Assembly (NCBI RefSeq): GCF_024623325.1
Contig: NZ_JANJZD010000038.1
Coordinates: forward strand, 1 to 43,840
From: Acetatifactor muris
GTDB lineage: Bacteria; Bacillota; Clostridia; Lachnospirales; Lachnospiraceae
Direction: 5' to 3'
DNA: 43,840 nt
Of the stretch, positions 1-6,941 are shown piece by piece. Made by a program: the position numbers and the translations under genes. Below the pieces are notes generated by a model, which saw nothing but the letters and a program-made list of their open reading frames with translations, was not told the DNA's origin and did no database searches. Position 1 is the first letter of the stretch; each line of letters begins with the position of its first letter.

Positions 1-52
1 ATCTATTACTCTTTTGTCGGCAAGGTAGAATTGCCCGACTAAAGCCCGACCC

Positions 53-71
53 GTCCGGCAGTCAGCCGGAC
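53..71. other. short hairpin
   Basis: GTCCGGC (53-59) and GCCGGAC (65-71) form a perfect 7-bp stem. There is no U-tract directly after it, although a T-run follows at about 86-91. No gene was found in 1-295 apart from the promoter noted next. The role is unknown; it may be the 3' end of a transcript entering from the left. Confidence 0.4.
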
Positions 72-225
72 AGGGAACGGCAAAATTTTTTACACTTCTT
101 TTACTTCTTTATCTCACATGAGCAAAATCACAGGGCATGAAACAGGTCACGGCTAATTAGAGGTAATCAAAAGAGGAAAGGAAAAGCACAATCCAGACGG
201 AACCGGCGATACCGTCAAGAAATGT

Positions 226-254
226 TTGTGAGTTAGCAAGAATCCTGATATAAT
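226..254 (+). promoter_or_regulatory. sigma-A-type promoter for the HTH/tnpV pair
   Basis: TTGTGA (226-231) and TATAAT (249-254) are separated by 17 bp, about 40 bp before the start at 296. The -10 box is a consensus match; the -35 box is a partial one. Confidence 0.55.
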
Positions 255-295
255 GGGTGTAAACGCCCATCTGGGGCAGAAAGGCAGGGAGAAAA

Positions 296-568
296 ATGCA
301 CATCAGCTACAAACCGCTCTGGCACACACTGATAGAGCGAAACATGAGGAAAGAGGATTTAAGGCTTGCCGCTGGACTGACCACAAATATGATAGCCAAC
401 ATGGGCAAAGAAGGGAAACATATCAGCATGGACACGCTGGCACGAATCTGCGAAACGCTGGATTGTGGCATTATGGATGTGATTGAGCTGGCCAGTGACG
501 AGCCTTCCACCACAGGAGGGAACGACAATGGAAAAACTGAAAGAAAGAATCACAGAGAACGGTATTGA
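296..568 (+). CDS. small Cro/CI-type helix-turn-helix regulator
   Basis: This 90-residue protein has the compact HTH layout common in Firmicutes mobile elements. It runs from a start helix (LWHTLIERNM), through a recognition region around residues 20-45 (LRLAAGLTTNMIANMGKEG), to the closing helix (MDTLARICETLDCGIMDVIE). A Shine-Dalgarno-like CAGGGAG lies just before the ATG. It overlaps tnpV by 41 bases, so the two are probably co-transcribed. It is likely a transcriptional regulator of the mobile element; its operator was not identified. The last ~20 residues are low-complexity and may not be folded. Confidence 0.75.
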   Translation: MHISYKPLWHTLIERNMRKEDLRLAAGLTTNMIANMGKEGKHISMDTLARICETLDCGIMDVIELASDEPSTTGGNDNGKTERKNHRERY

Positions 569-905
569 CTATATTCTGGCAGGCGATTACTATATTCCGG
601 ACTTGAAGCTGCCGGAGGAGAACCGCCCCATCGGACGCTATGGGCGGCTGCACCGGGAATATCTCAAACAGGAACACCCGGCACGGTACAGCTCCCTTAT
701 CCTGACCGGGAAATTGTGGACATACCTTGCCGACCTGAACGAGCAGGCGGAGGAACGGCTGGACTTAATCATGGAGCAGATAAAAACCGCCGAGGGAGTG
801 ACCGAGGAACTGAAAACCCAAAACCAGCTTGAATGGGTAGGCCGGATGAACAATATCCGCAGCCGGGCGGAGGAAATCATAAACAGCGAACTGATTTATA
901 TTTGA
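528..905 (+). CDS. tnpV: TnpV family transposon-encoded protein
   Basis: The 125-residue product starts at ATG 528, preceded by AGGAGGG at 514-520; an upstream TTG-type start at 483 lacks a ribosome site. The sequence resembles the TnpV family found in Tn4451-like and related mobilizable elements. Marks include the opening MEKLKERITENGIDYILAGDYYIPDL region and the downstream block IGRYGRLHREYLKQEHPARY. The family's biochemical role is not established. Its presence supports assignment of the left part of the window to a serine-recombinase mobile element. A strong terminator follows at once. Confidence 0.8.
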   Translation: MEKLKERITENGIDYILAGDYYIPDLKLPEENRPIGRYGRLHREYLKQEHPARYSSLILTGKLWTYLADLNEQAEERLDLIMEQIKTAEGVTEELKTQNQLEWVGRMNNIRSRAEEIINSELIYI

Positions 906-914
906 TTGGACATG

Positions 915-945
915 GAAAGGCCAGCCGACACCCGGCTGGCCTTTC
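915..945. terminator. bidirectional terminator between tnpV and the opposing XRE gene
   Basis: GAAAGGCCAGCCG (915-927) and CGGCTGGCCTTTC (933-945) make a perfect 13-bp stem with a 5-base loop. It sits between two convergent genes and touches the stop codon of the minus-strand gene. T-rich flanks on both strands are short but consistent with bidirectional termination. Confidence 0.75.
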
Positions 946-1271
946 TAACCTTCCTTATGCTCCAATACTGCCCGAATCATGGCAACGGCGATTTCCTGCT
1001 GGCTGGGCGATGTGCTTTCCCACAGTTCCGCCAGCTCCCGTATTTTGCTGACCTCATTATCTTCCAACGCATCCCGTAGCAGATAATCAGGGGAGATTTT
1101 CAGTGCATTGCAGATATTGATAAATACGGGCAGGCTGGGAACCTTTGTGCCGCCCTCAATTTGCCGGAGGTAAGTTGCGTTGATATTGCACAGTTCCGAG
1201 AGCCTGTCCGCCGTGAATCCCCGGTCTTTCCTCACCATGTTGATACGTCTGCCTAATCCTTTTCCTTCCAT
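945..1271 (-). CDS. XRE-family transcriptional regulator
   Basis: The product is about 108 residues. The HTH spans roughly residues 8-60: RRINMVRKDRGFTADRLSEL, then NINATYLRQIEGG as the recognition helix, then LPVFINICNALKISPDYLL, which is the usual XRE ending. A C-terminal helical region of about 40 residues follows. The ATG at 1271 is preferred because a GGGTGGG lies a few bases upstream; the ATG at 1289 is possible and would add six residues. It is divergent from the 1411/SymE pair, and the shared 1290-1400 region holds a promoter and repeated TAGACTA motifs, so it probably controls that pair and itself. Confidence 0.8.
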   Translation of the reverse strand: MEGKGLGRRINMVRKDRGFTADRLSELCNINATYLRQIEGGTKVPSLPVFINICNALKISPDYLLRDALEDNEVSKIRELAELWESTSPSQQEIAVAMIRAVLEHKEG

Positions 1272-1316
1272 AATGCCCACCCATTTCATAAGCTTTTAGC
1301 ATTTATTTTGTTCACT

Positions 1317-1389
1317 TTTAGACTACATCACGCATAGGGATTGCAATAGATTCTAAAAGGCTATATAATATTAGCTAATAGACTATAAA
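1317..1389 (+). promoter_or_regulatory. promoter with paired TAGACTA motifs upstream of the SymE pair
   Basis: TTGCAA (1341-1346) and TATAAT (1364-1369) are 17 bp apart and point to the gene at 1411. TAGACTA occurs at 1319-1325 and again at 1379-1385, exactly 60 bp apart, flanking the promoter. The motifs are candidate operators for the divergent XRE protein; this link is inferred from position. Confidence 0.55.
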
Positions 1390-1410
1390 TTATGAAAGGG
1401 GAACAACAGA

Positions 1411-1599
1411 ATGGAACTGAACTATTTTAGGGACAGGCTTTTCGATTTACTGAATGACAGCGAGGGGATGGGGATTGCCGACCTGAACGCAGACGAGCGG
1501 AACAGCCTGCTCACTGTCAGGACAGAGGACGGGAACGTATTTGAAATCGTATGCCGACAGGCAGCGGGGAAGGAGGATGGATGGACGACCGGAAATTGA
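1411..1599 (+). CDS. small conserved acidic protein of unknown function
   Basis: The 62-residue product starts at ATG 1411 after an AAAGGGG site. Its N-terminal two thirds (ELNYFRDRLFDLLNDSEG, then LNADERNSLLTVRTEDGNVFEIVC) look like a compact folded unit with two helices followed by beta strands. The last residues are encoded by DNA that overlaps the SymE start by 19 bases. I do not recognise a characterised family. Overlap with the SymE-like gene suggests translational coupling and a possible partner or modulator role. Confidence 0.6.
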   Translation: MELNYFRDRLFDLLNDSEGMGIADLNADERNSLLTVRTEDGNVFEIVCRQAAGKEDGWTTGN

Positions 1600-1769
1600 C
1601 CGTTTATAATGGGCGAGGGGCTTTCAAAAAATCGCCGCCGCAGATTCTTTTACAGGGGAACTGGCTGGAACAAGCCGGATTCTCCGCAGGGGACAAAATC
1701 ACCGTGAAATGCCAGCAGGGGCAGCTTGTTATTACAAAAGACAGAACAAGAGCAGACTTACGAGAATAA
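1581..1769 (+). CDS. symE: SymE-like toxin (AbrB-like fold)
   Basis: The 62-residue protein starts at ATG 1581; AGGAGG lies at 1571-1576. It has the SymE/AbrB-like layout: a short N-terminal strand (KLTVYNGRG), then PPQILLQGNWLEQAGFSAGDKITVKC, then GQLVITK. The motif L-x-G-x-W-L-x-x-A-G-F-x-x-G is characteristic of SymE toxins. In E. coli SymE is an SOS-induced protein held down by the antisense RNA SymR. No antisense RNA was demonstrated here; the divergent XRE gene is an alternative control. The protein may act in stability of the element, or simply bind nucleic acid. Confidence 0.75.
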   Translation: MDDRKLTVYNGRGAFKKSPPQILLQGNWLEQAGFSAGDKITVKCQQGQLVITKDRTRADLRE

Positions 1770-1901
1770 CACTTTATTGCAACTAAATGAATTTTTTGTA
1801 AAGTCTATTCCATCAGGAAAGTTATTGCGGTATAATGGAGTCATTGACAAATCTGTAGTTGCTCATTTTGACGGCGGGGCAAACGATAGGAGGGATATAT
1901 C
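1770..1901 (+). promoter_or_regulatory. cargo slot A left flank: promoter and strong ribosome site
   Basis: TATAAT at 1831-1836 lies 17 bp after TTCCAT (1808-1813). AGGAGGG at 1888-1894 is a near-perfect ribosome site. From about 1800 to 1856 the sequence aligns without gaps to the region before the LspA-like gene (about 6934-6990), with around 70% of bases identical by hand count. The same spacing of TTCCAT and TATAAT occurs in both. No gene is visible within this stretch. Confidence 0.6.
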
Positions 1902-2465
1902 ATAAGCGAATTGATGAAATTTGCCAGCAGAAAAGAATTCCGTGAATGGCTTTACGAGCATTGTCTGTCAAATGAAGGTATTTGGCTTTTATTTGGTAAG
2001 GCTGGTGGGCCAAAAACTATAAAAGCGGGAGAAGCTTTGGAGGAAGCCCTCTGTTTTGGCTGGATTGACGGACAGATGGAAAAGATTGATGATAAAACCT
2101 ATAAGAAGTATTTTTCTCTGCGCAGAGAAAACAGCAAATGGTCAGAGAAAAATAAGGCATTGGTGAAAAGGCTTGACGAACAAGGGCTTATGACTGACTT
2201 TGGCAGGAAGAAAATAGACGAAGCCAAGAAGAATGGCCAATGGGACGCTCAAAATCCTCTGGCAATCATTACAGAGGAACAGATTGCCTGCCTATCCGCA
2301 CTGTTGGAAGGGTACGAACCTGCTTATACAAATTTTCAAGCCATGCCCCCATCCGTAAAGAAAACTTATACACGGGCATACCTTGATGCTAAGACAGACG
2401 CTGGACGGGAAAAGCGAATCGCATGGATGGTGGACAGGCTCAATAGAAACCTAAAACCCATGTAA
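1902..2465 (+). CDS. YdeI/OmdA-family protein (bacteriocin-protection type)
   Basis: The product is about 187 residues if translation starts at ATA 1902, seven bases after AGGAGGG; the first usual start codons are TTG 1911 and ATG 1914, which lie 16 and 19 bases from that site. The family is recognisable from the N-terminal block EFREWLYEHCLSNEGIWLLF, the segment EALEEALCFGWIDGQ, and YFSLRRENSKWSEKN. These are typical of the YdeI/OmpD-associated (OmdA) family, whose biochemical role is poorly defined. The gene is more AT-rich than its neighbours and sits with the 65-codon gene after it, so it looks like acquired cargo. Confidence 0.75.
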   Translation: MSELMKFASRKEFREWLYEHCLSNEGIWLLFGKAGGPKTIKAGEALEEALCFGWIDGQMEKIDDKTYKKYFSLRRENSKWSEKNKALVKRLDEQGLMTDFGRKKIDEAKKNGQWDAQNPLAIITEEQIACLSALLEGYEPAYTNFQAMPPSVKKTYTRAYLDAKTDAGREKRIAWMVDRLNRNLKPM

Positions 2466-2487
2466 TCAATTTGAAAGGAGTAACACC

Positions 2488-2685
2488 ATGGAAGAATTAA
2501 AATTTATTATGGAGAAGTTCGTTGCGTCTGGTTGGGATTTAATATCTATTCCCGCACAACAATGGTTAGAGGGAAAAGCTGATAAAGACACTTTAGTATC
2601 AGCAATCAAGCAAGCAGACAAAGAATGTGAAAGCTGCGGTTGCGAATTAGACCCGTTGTATAAAAGAGCTTTGGAATTGATTTAA
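2488..2685 (+). CDS. small hypothetical protein next to the YdeI-like gene
   Basis: The 65-residue acidic protein starts at ATG 2488 after GAAAGGAG. It appears mostly helical (EELKFIMEKFVASGWDLISI, then AQQWLEGKADKDTLVSAIKQ), and the C-terminal half contains CESCGC, a cluster of three cysteines that might bind metal. It is 22 bases after the YdeI-like gene and has the same AT-rich composition, so the two are probably one cargo unit. I do not recognise a family. Confidence 0.6.
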   Translation: MEELKFIMEKFVASGWDLISIPAQQWLEGKADKDTLVSAIKQADKECESCGCELDPLYKRALELI

Positions 2686-2715
2686 TATCGCCAGCAATTC
2701 TAGTGTACCGACCTA

Positions 2716-2744
2716 TTGACATTTATGGTAAAATGTAGTAAAAT
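2716..2744 (+). promoter_or_regulatory. IS630 transposase promoter
   Basis: A consensus TTGACA (2716-2721) and TAAAAT (2739-2744) are separated by 17 bp. The -35 box lies inside the left inverted repeat, so transposase binding to its own end could reduce transcription. Confidence 0.7.
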
Positions 2745-2769
2745 AAAAAGAAACGGTGGTGATACATTT

Positions 2770-3234
2770 ATGGGTAGAAAACGAACTTACCATATCTTTT
2801 TATCTGATGACGAAAAAAAGCTTCTCCATAGTACCATAAACAATAAAAAAACATGTAAAACAATTATCCGCAGATGTTCCATACTTCTTGAACTGGATGA
2901 AAATGCCCCCGCACATCTGACCCAGATGCAGATTGCAAAATCATATGGTGTTAGTAAGGCAACTGTTTCAAATATTGTAAAGGCATATGCCGACGGCGGC
3001 ATTAAGTCAGTTACAGCGATTAACCGCAACCCAAACTCAAATGCCCGCCGGAAAGCGGATGGCAGGACTGAAGCGGAGATCATCAGGATTGCCTGCGGGC
3101 CGGCTCCGGAAGGAAGGTGCCGGTGGACACTGCGCCTTCTGGAAAAGCAGGTTCTCCTGGAGCTTGATGAGCCTGTCGGGCGGGAAACAATCCGCCGTGT
3201 TTTAAAAAAACGAACTCCATCCCCACATGAATGA
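2770..3234 (+). CDS. IS630-family transposase, N-terminal frame (HTH part)
   Basis: The frame begins at ATG 2770 after GGTGGTG and encodes about 154 residues. It includes an HTH region (MQIAKSYGVSKATVSNIVKA) that would recognise the IS ends, and a second winged HTH ending LDEPVGRETIRRVLKK. It leaves the family consensus after an A7 run at 3204-3210 and stops at 3234. The catalytic domain continues in the +1 frame. Either programmed slippage on the A-run or a disabling indel is possible. Confidence 0.85.
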   Translation: MGRKRTYHIFLSDDEKKLLHSTINNKKTCKTIIRRCSILLELDENAPAHLTQMQIAKSYGVSKATVSNIVKAYADGGIKSVTAINRNPNSNARRKADGRTEAEIIRIACGPAPEGRCRWTLRLLEKQVLLELDEPVGRETIRRVLKKRTPSPHE

Positions 3235-3916
3235 ATACTGGTGCATCCCGCCAAAAGAAAATGCGGATTTTATAGCACACATGGAAGATATCCTGGATGT
3301 ATATGAAATGCCGTATAACCCGGAAATCCCGGTGGTCTGCATGGATGAAAAACCATACCAGATGCTGGATAACCGTCTGGAACCGCTGCCTGTGCGCCCT
3401 GGCGATATACAAAAAACGGATTCCGAATATATCCGTAAAGGAACATGCAGCATTTTCATTTTTGTGGAGCCGCTGTCAGGATGGCGTTATGCCAGTGTAC
3501 AGGAGCACCGCACGGCAGAAGACTGGGCTTTAGAAATAAAACATCTTCTTACCGAATGTTATCCTTGCCATGAAAAAATCATCCTGGTAATGGACAATCT
3601 GAATACACATGTGCTGGCGTCGCTGTATAAATGTTTTCCGGCCCCAGAAGCCCGCAGTTATGCAAAAAGGCTTGAAATCCACTATACACCGAAACATGGG
3701 AGCTGGCTGAATATTGCAGAGATAGAACTTAATGCTATGACACGCCAATGCCTTGCCCGGAGGTTAATGGATCTGGAAACCGTCAGGCAGGAAGTTTCTG
3801 CCTGGGAAATCATGCGTAATGAAGATGCGTGTAAGGTAACCTGGCATTTTACGGCAGATGATGCGCGGAATAAGCTGGCTTCCTTGTATCCTAAATTTTC
3901 TTCTGCAGAGGAATAA
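3227..3916 (+). CDS. IS630-family transposase, C-terminal frame (DDE domain)
   Basis: This frame gives 229 residues from ATG 3227, but homology starts earlier: reading from about 3206 gives KNELHPHMNEYWCIPP, which is continuous IS630 sequence. DDE residues are visible: D in VCMDEKPY, D in LVMDNLNTH, and E in HGSWLNIAEIELN. All three catalytic blocks are present and there are no internal stops, so the domain could be active if the two frames are joined by frameshifting. Confidence 0.85.
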   Translation: MNEYWCIPPKENADFIAHMEDILDVYEMPYNPEIPVVCMDEKPYQMLDNRLEPLPVRPGDIQKTDSEYIRKGTCSIFIFVEPLSGWRYASVQEHRTAEDWALEIKHLLTECYPCHEKIILVMDNLNTHVLASLYKCFPAPEARSYAKRLEIHYTPKHGSWLNIAEIELNAMTRQCLARRLMDLETVRQEVSAWEIMRNEDACKVTWHFTADDARNKLASLYPKFSSAEE

Positions 3917-3960
3917 AACACCTCTGCAGAATTACCATAGATAACAATGGGTCATCACAC

Positions 3961-4000
3961 TAGTTTATCAAGCCACGTTCTCAACTAAATACCGCCAGCA
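3961..4000 (+). repeat. right flank of cargo slot A, similar to that of slot B
   Basis: TAGTTTATCAA (3961-3971) and ACTAAATACC (3984-3993) match TAGCTTATCAA (7539-7549) and ACTAAATACC (7568-7577) after the LspA-like gene. The shared order of two short blocks at both right edges, together with similar left edges, suggests that both cargo units occupy copies of one slot. Confidence 0.5.
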
Positions 4001-4002
4001 CA

Positions 4003-4052
4003 AAACCGCTGTTACATGGAAACATACACAACCATGCAACAGCGGTTTTTTT
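4003..4052 (+). terminator. intrinsic terminator
   Basis: AAACCGCTGTT (4003-4013) pairs with AACAGCGGTTT (4038-4048), extended by CATGG/CCATG, and a seven-T run ends the stem on the plus strand. It would stop transcripts from the cargo and IS region. On the minus strand it is followed by TTTTG, so it may also end the XRE transcript. Confidence 0.75.
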
Positions 4053-4860
4053 ATTTCCGTTTCTTTCTCTGTCCGACATAGCTTTTGAAGAATTTGGATT
4101 TTTCAAGGATATGTACAAGCTGCCGGAACTCCACATCAGACAGCTTGTTATAATTGATACCCAGCCGCTTGCAGTAAAGCGCAGCCTGTTTTTCAAGGGG
4201 GCTTCCCTTGAAATTCGCAACATCCTCTAAATCCTGCTTCAATTCTTCGGCAATGGTAGTTGGCGGCGCACTCTCACTGTCAGACTTATGTGCAGCACGA
4301 ATATCCCGGACGATTACGCTTATATCGTCCTGTATCATGTGGCTGAAATATTCATCATCCTCAATGTGTGCAGCCTGCAAAATCCGGAGGTACGGGTCAT
4401 CCTCTCCGGGGCGGTGGCGTTCTATAATTTCGTGCCGGACGGTATCCACAAGGGAGTTGAGGTTTTGAATCTGCATGGAGGCAAGCCCATCTACATAAAC
4501 CTCAATATCAGCCAAAAACTTTATAAAATCCTTGTGGGTGGCAAGTTCGCACAGCAGACGGTTGTTAATCCGGCCGCTTTTCAGAAGCGCAACCATTTCA
4601 TCACTCAAATGCAATTCTGTTAAAGGCGTGTTGACCTGCTCCCTGTTTTCTGTCCGACATAACAGATAATCAATGGACACTCCATAAAAATCTGCCAGCG
4701 TGATAAGGTTGCCATGATTGATTTCTTTATTGTCCTTAGATTCATAGCTGGCAAGGGCAGATTTTGAAATCTTTGTCAGTTGTGCCAGTTTTTCCAGATT
4801 CAGCCCTTTGTCCTTGCGCAGTTCCCAAAGGCGTTCCTGTATGGTAGTCGCTCCTTTCAT
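4051..4860 (-). CDS. XRE-family regulator with long C-terminal domain
   Basis: The 269-residue protein starts at ATG 4860, preceded on its strand by AAAGGAG. An N-terminal HTH covers about residues 8-65: IQERLWELRKDKGLNLEKLA, then ISKSALASYESK and LITLADFYGVSIDYLL. The remaining ~200 residues are helical and resemble the C-terminal region seen in HTH regulators of clostridial conjugative elements. An 18-bp palindrome overlaps its own promoter, which suggests autoregulation. It may be the main switch for the rightward block starting at 5390; that target is inferred from position only. Confidence 0.8.
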   Translation of the reverse strand: MKGATTIQERLWELRKDKGLNLEKLAQLTKISKSALASYESKDNKEINHGNLITLADFYGVSIDYLLCRTENREQVNTPLTELHLSDEMVALLKSGRINNRLLCELATHKDFIKFLADIEVYVDGLASMQIQNLNSLVDTVRHEIIERHRPGEDDPYLRILQAAHIEDDEYFSHMIQDDISVIVRDIRAAHKSDSESAPPTTIAEELKQDLEDVANFKGSPLEKQAALYCKRLGINYNKLSDVEFRQLVHILEKSKFFKSYVGQRKKRK

Positions 4861-4906
4861 GGGCGCACGCTCCTTTCTGGCGGCTGCTTCCCTGCCGCTT
4901 AACTGG

Positions 4907-4936
4907 ATTATACCATACTTTCCACAATCGTGGAAA
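4907..4936 (-). promoter_or_regulatory. promoter and palindromic operator of the XRE gene
   Basis: On the minus strand TATAAT lies at 4912-4907. Just upstream, between the expected -35 and -10 boxes, is the perfect palindrome TTTCCACAATCGTGGAAA (4919-4936; arms of 7 bases, spacer AATC). A repressor bound there would block RNA polymerase directly. Confidence 0.6.
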
Positions 4937-4983
4937 TTTCCGATATTTGCCCTTAATTCCTTTTTTGTGGACATACGGCACAA

Positions 4984-5389
4984 GGCTCAAAAATGTTCTA
5001 TGATACAGGTAGTTCATCGATGGATTATTCCAATCGAATGACCGGCCTGTATGGGATATGCTCCCCGGCGATGTAGCGCAACGACTTCCGGCAGGGAAAC
5101 GGAGGAACCCTGACCGCAACGAGCGTACCAAGGAGAGCGAAACGCCGCCAAAGACGGGGGCAGGAACGACAGCAGAGGGAACCGGCAAAATGAACACCGA
5201 AACGATACCGAAACACAACAATTTCACGGGGCATAGTCTGCCCTGTCCGTAATACCAAGGGGGATTTTGGGGCGGCTCTACGGCTGTATTTCCCTTGAAA
5301 ATCACCCCGAAACGCTACACAAAAAACTACTGTCCGCCCATTCCGGCTGTTACTGCTGAATCGGGCGGTTTTTCTATGAAGGAGGCACT
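4984..5389. other. non-coding leader region before the replication/transfer block
   Basis: No convincing gene was found. A 64-codon reading frame at 5058-5252 has no ribosome site and biased composition. The region contains GGGGGATTTT near 5261 and AAAATCACCCC near 5299, an imperfect inverted repeat around GGGGCGGCTC that could mark a processing or transfer site. The stretch ends in the attenuator-like hairpin listed next. Confidence 0.4.
5334..5374 (+). terminator. attenuator-like hairpin before the 5390 gene
   Basis: CCGCCCATTC (5334-5343) pairs with GAATCGGGCGG (5358-5368) with one bulge, followed by TTTTTC and then the ribosome site of the next gene. A terminator in the leader, directly before a ribosome site, suggests attenuation or antitermination. 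Confidence 0.6.
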
Positions 5390-5581
5390 ATGCCGAGAAT
5401 GTCAAAAAAGCGGAAGAAAGAGCTTGCTTTCTTCCTGAACGACCGGGGGCGCAGAAGCTACAATGAACTCTGCCGGAAATGCCAGCATGAGTGCAAGCAG
5501 AGTTTCCGGGCTGTCATGATCGACTGCCCCCGCTACCTATCCAAACGAGCCAAAAGGAGGACACCACCCAATGAATTATGA
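5390..5581 (+). CDS. small basic Cys-containing protein
   Basis: The 63-residue product starts at ATG 5390 after AAGGAGG. It is strongly basic at both ends (MSKKRKKELAFFLNDRGRR, and KRAKRRTPP) with a central CRKCQHEC segment and one more cysteine at IDCP, a likely zinc knuckle. Its stop codon overlaps the start of the next gene by 11 bases, so translation is coupled. It may bind nucleic acid; no characterised family is recognised with confidence. Confidence 0.65.
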   Translation: MPRMSKKRKKELAFFLNDRGRRSYNELCRKCQHECKQSFRAVMIDCPRYLSKRAKRRTPPNEL

Positions 5582-5909
5582 GTTTATGATAACCGGAACA
5601 CACCTGCCGCCCTGTATGCCGCTCCCAAGAGCGACACTCCGCCTGCCGGTCAGCAACACGGCAAAAGTCATGTACGCCCGCCTGCTGGATGAAATCCTGA
5701 CAAGGGGAACCGAGGACTGCAACGGGATTTTGTTTATCCGCTTCCCCATCATGGAGATAGCGGCGGCACTCTCCCGAAGCCCCCAGACCTGCAAGCGTTC
5801 CTTAAACGAACTGGAACAGGCCGGGATGATTATGCGTGTCCGTCAGGGAATCGGGGAGGTCAGCCACATCTATATCCTGCTCCCCAAGGAGGACGCCGCC
5901 CATGAATGA
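5571..5909 (+). CDS. replication-initiator-like winged-helix protein
   Basis: The 112-residue protein resembles the N-terminal winged-helix domain of replication initiator protein A. The region AKVMYARLLDEILTRG is followed by IRFPIMEIAAALSRSPQTCK and LNELEQAGMIMRVRQG, a helix-turn-helix and wing. It is much shorter than full RepA proteins, so it could be an initiator fragment or a small regulator. It overlaps the genes on both sides. The downstream CHC2 primase, VapE helicase and iteron-like repeats support a replication role. Confidence 0.65.
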   Translation: MNYEFMITGTHLPPCMPLPRATLRLPVSNTAKVMYARLLDEILTRGTEDCNGILFIRFPIMEIAAALSRSPQTCKRSLNELEQAGMIMRVRQGIGEVSHIYILLPKEDAAHE

Positions 5910-6195
5910 GAAGCTGGAAAAACTGAATCAGGAGATTGAAAAGACCGAAGCAAGGCTGCGGAGGGCGCAGCATAAAGAGAAAATGCTGGAACACCAGATA
6001 AAGACTCTGAACCGGAAGGAACGGACGCACCGGCTCTGCACCAGAGGGGCAATGCTGGAAAGCCATCTCCCCCACCCGGAATCCGTGACGGACGGGCAGG
6101 TCAGCACCATCTTAAAAGTCCTGTTCTGCCGGAGCGACACCAAGCGTCTTGTAGCACAGGTTCTTGCAGAAAATCAGAAGGAGGACACGGAATGA
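5902..6195 (+). CDS. DUF3847-like coiled-coil protein
   Basis: The 97-residue product starts at ATG 5902, overlapping the previous gene by 8 bases. An N-terminal coiled coil (LEKLNQEIEKTEARLRRAQH, followed by EKMLEHQIKTLNRKERTHR) leads to the block RLCTRGAMLESHL and a C-terminal helix, the arrangement of DUF3847 proteins in clostridial mobile elements. The function is not known. Its operon position between an initiator-like protein and a transfer-assisting protein suggests an accessory relaxosome or replication role. Confidence 0.7.
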   Translation: MNEKLEKLNQEIEKTEARLRRAQHKEKMLEHQIKTLNRKERTHRLCTRGAMLESHLPHPESVTDGQVSTILKVLFCRSDTKRLVAQVLAENQKEDTE

Positions 6196-6707
6196 AATTT
6201 TCAAAAAGTGAGCTGGATATTATCTACCAGTACGCCGCACCGACCAAGGAGGAAACCCTTGCGGGCATGAAAGAAATTGTGCCGGTGATAAAAGATATAT
6301 TGACCAAGGCAATCGTGGAGAACGCCATCCGAAAACTGGAAAAGATACCGGAACCGGAGTGCAGCCAGTTTGTCGCTGCCACAAAAGCACGGTTCCTTGC
6401 AGAACGTGACAACTCCATCCGCCAGCGGCTTGCGGCGGCAAAGCTACAGGAGCCGATTATGCAGGGGCATGACCTGTCAGGAAAGGAACGGTTCCACCCG
6501 GAAACCCGGCACATGATTACGCTGGAAGTGCAGAAAGATTGTTTTGTCGGTTTTAAGGGAGAGCGGTTCCGCTTTTACCTCTCCGATGAAGGCTACCGGA
6601 ACGCAAAACACAGCGAACAGGAAGGGGAAATCAAGATAAAGAGCCATGCCGCCGTTGTCGCCGGGAAGCTCTATCCTGACAAGAAACCCAGACAGCGGGA
6701 ACGGTAA
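6192..6707 (+). CDS. TTRAP-like transposon-transfer assisting protein
   Basis: The 171-residue protein starts at ATG 6192, which overlaps the preceding stop codon. The opening MKFSKSELDIIYQY and the helical region to about residue 80 resemble the transposon-transfer assisting family. The rest includes a second part with HMITLEVQKDCFVGFKGER and ends in a basic tail, RQRER. It is the last gene of the coupled block 5390-6707. The assignment rests on the N-terminal region; the C-terminal half is less typical. Confidence 0.5.
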   Translation: MKFSKSELDIIYQYAAPTKEETLAGMKEIVPVIKDILTKAIVENAIRKLEKIPEPECSQFVAATKARFLAERDNSIRQRLAAAKLQEPIMQGHDLSGKERFHPETRHMITLEVQKDCFVGFKGERFRFYLSDEGYRNAKHSEQEGEIKIKSHAAVVAGKLYPDKKPRQRER

Positions 6708-6751
6708 AAACGGCAGAAAAACGGAAACCCGGAAAATCCCCCTCTGAAAGA

Positions 6752-6918
6752 GGGCGCAATTATACACCACTTAGGGAAGTGGTGCATTGCGCCCTGCCGG
6801 GAGCGTCCTGCGGACAGCAGATGATTTCCACAGATTTTCAATCTGCTCCAATCATCACAGGGGAAGCTACCCTTCCCCTGCGCTGGCTTTGCCAGCTACC
6901 CCTTTGTGGCTTTGCCAC
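6752..6918 (+). other. hairpin cluster, candidate oriT of the mobilizable element
   Basis: Four stems occur in 170 bp: GGGCGCAAT/ATTGCGCCC with an inner CACCACTT/AAGTGGTG (6752-6794); CAGGGGAAG/CTTCCCCTG (6858-6880); GCTGGC/GCCAGC with a TTT loop (6882-6896); and GTGGC/GCCAC with a TTT loop (6906-6918). The cluster is upstream of the MobA/MobL relaxase gene, with the lspA-like cargo between. Clustered inverted repeats near a relaxase fit an origin of transfer, but no nick motif was recognised. Confidence 0.35.
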
Positions 6919-6941
6919 CCGGAAATCTTTCAGAAAGCGTA

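Larger units (their letters stand above)
2703..3960 (+). mobile_element. IS630-family insertion sequence, ~1.26 kb
   Basis: The element is bounded by TA dinucleotides (2701-2702 and 3961-3962), the target duplication expected for IS630/Tc1-mariner elements. The terminal inverted repeats begin GTGT at each end. The left end continues into GACCTATTGACATTTATGGT, and the reverse complement of the right end continues into GACCCATTGTTATCTATGGT. Two overlapping reading frames code for the transposase. It lies directly after the cargo genes and before the ACTAAATACC motif that closes cargo slot A. Confidence 0.9.

Noticed and set aside
5058..5252. 64-codon reading frame on the plus strand
   Set aside because: No ribosome site, unusual composition and no recognisable pattern; kept as non-coding leader.
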